From Chloroflexota bacterium (GTDB taxonomy: Bacteria > Chloroflexota > Anaerolineae > UBA3071): 6,001 nucleotides of DNA. The translations under genes and the position numbers were made by a program. The stretch's first letter is position 1; every line of letters begins with the position of its first letter. The notes under the pieces were generated by a model that saw only the letters and a list, made by a program, of their open reading frames with translations, did no database searches and was not told where the DNA came from. The DNA lies in the NCBI GenBank assembly GCA_014383605.1, contig JACNHM010000508.1:1-6001 (forward strand), given 5' to 3'. Of the stretch, positions 5,284 through 6,001 are shown piece after piece.

Positions 5284-5301
5284 CCTCCAATATCCAATAC
5301 C
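5284..5301. repeat. Heptamer remnant supplying the ribosome binding site of the second acyl-CoA dehydrogenase
   Basis: CCT CCAATAT CCAATAC C shows a 7-bp period with the same CCAAnnn frame as the array at 669-710, where CAATATCCAACCTCC also occurs. On the minus strand it reads GTATTGGATATTGGAGG. The GGAGG at 5284-5288, 6 nt before the ATG, is therefore part of the repeat. Only about two and a half units exist, so chance similarity is possible. Confidence 0.45.
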
Positions 5302-5304
5302 CAG

Positions 5305-6001
5305 CTACGGCCTGATCGCCAGCCCCTTCTCTTTGAGGATGTCTCTGGCGATGACGAAGCGCTGTATCTCGCTGGTTCCTTCCACGATTCGCAAGGCGCG
5401 GAAATCGCGATACATGCGCTCAATGGCGTATTCCTTCATGTAACCAAAGCCGCCGTGCACCTGGAGCATCTTGTTAGCTGCCCGCATGGCCATCTCAGAG
5501 CCGATGAGCTTGGCGATGGACGCATCTCGGGTGTAGGGCTCTCCTTGGTCAGCAAGCCAGGCGGCGTGATAGACCAGGTAGCGCAGGGCCTCGATCTCGG
5601 CCGCGGTGTCGGCGATGAAGTTCTGGATGGCCTGCTTGAGGGCGATGGGCCCGCCGAACTGCTCGCGCTCAATGGCGAACTGGACGCCAGCCTCCAGTGC
5701 CGCCTGCGCCCCACCCAGGCAGATGGCGGACAGGCTCAGGCGGGAGAAGTCCAACGCTTTCAGGGCGATCTTGAATCCCTCCCCCTCCCGGCCCAGGAGG
5801 TTAGCTGCCGGCACCCGGCAATCGTCTAAGTAGAGGGTGTTGCAGGTGAGGCCCCTCAGGCCCAGGGTTGGCTCACGGTAACCCACCTTGAAGCCGGGCG
5901 TGCCTTTCTCCACGATGAAGGCGCTTATCCCCTTGGCCCCGGCCCCAGGGTCGGTGACGGCGAAGACGAGGAAGACGTCGGCGATCTCGCCGTTCGAGGC
6001 C
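5305..6001 (-). CDS. Acyl-CoA dehydrogenase, C-terminal part, cut by right window edge (first of a tandem pair)
   Basis: Same family and reaction as its neighbour. My translation continues in frame to the window edge and gives the last 231 residues of a protein expected to have about 380. The visible part begins in the beta domain (ASNGEIADVFLVFAVTD, then FIVEKGTPGFKVG) and contains EREQFGGPI, QVHGGFGYMKEYAIERMYRD and the catalytic Glu in RIVEGTSEIQ, 25 residues from the end. The C-terminus ends LAIRP. By eye about half of the residues match the downstream dehydrogenase, and differences in the GLRGLTCNTL loop and elsewhere suggest a different acyl-CoA substrate. A GTG codon at 5911-5913 is an internal valine, not a start. 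The N-terminal domain and promoter lie outside the window. Confidence 0.96.
   Translation of the reverse strand, partial: ASNGEIADVFLVFAVTDPGAGAKGISAFIVEKGTPGFKVGYREPTLGLRGLTCNTLYLDDCRVPAANLLGREGEGFKIALKALDFSRLSLSAICLGGAQAALEAGVQFAIEREQFGGPIALKQAIQNFIADTAAEIEALRYLVYHAAWLADQGEPYTRDASIAKLIGSEMAMRAANKMLQVHGGFGYMKEYAIERMYRDFRALRIVEGTSEIQRFVIARDILKEKGLAIRP

Noticed and set aside
5911..5913. GTG as start of the right-hand acyl-CoA dehydrogenase
   Set aside because: The frame continues upstream to the window edge with family sequence (FAVTDPGAG), so it is an internal valine.

Overview
This window is about 60% GC by eye and comes from a bacterium. Every convincing gene lies on the minus strand, so transcription runs from high to low coordinates. 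In that order the genes are: the C-terminal part of an acyl-CoA dehydrogenase (cut by the right edge), a complete second acyl-CoA dehydrogenase, etfB, etfA, an acetyl-CoA acetyltransferase-type thiolase, and the N-terminal part of a threonine dehydratase (cut by the left edge). No RNA gene, transposase, integrase, CRISPR array or phage gene was seen.

The first four genes form a compact acyl-CoA oxidation unit with gaps of 27, 13 and 122 nt. The dehydrogenases take electrons from acyl-CoA, EtfAB accepts them, and the thiolase performs the last, carbon-carbon cleaving step of beta-oxidation or of isoleucine breakdown. Enoyl-CoA hydratase and 3-hydroxyacyl-CoA dehydrogenase are not in the window. 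The thiolase sits behind a 210-nt gap and probably has its own promoter. The threonine dehydratase follows it by 67 nt. Its product, 2-oxobutyrate, leads to isoleucine or propionyl-CoA, so a link to the acyl-CoA genes is possible but unproven.

The metabolic genes are ordinary. The distinctive content is the small repeats that fill most gaps and enter one gene: (1) a tandem heptamer CCAACCT array at 669-710, with an echo at 5284-5301; (2) a REP-like element of about 30 bp inserted in frame in the thiolase gene (1107-1135); (3) a perfect 15-bp stem hairpin (1981-2019); (4) a 91-bp nested palindrome (2032-2122) of a type common in environmental bacterial genomes; (5) a pair of related hairpins in opposite orientation between etfB and etfA (3238-3289).

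This density of short dispersed repeats, the GC content and the gene set would fit Chloroflexota (an Anaerolineae-like lineage). That is inference from general familiarity, since no taxonomic marker gene is present. I found no evidence of a new multi-gene system. The best candidates for follow-up are the paired hairpins and the in-frame repeat in the thiolase.
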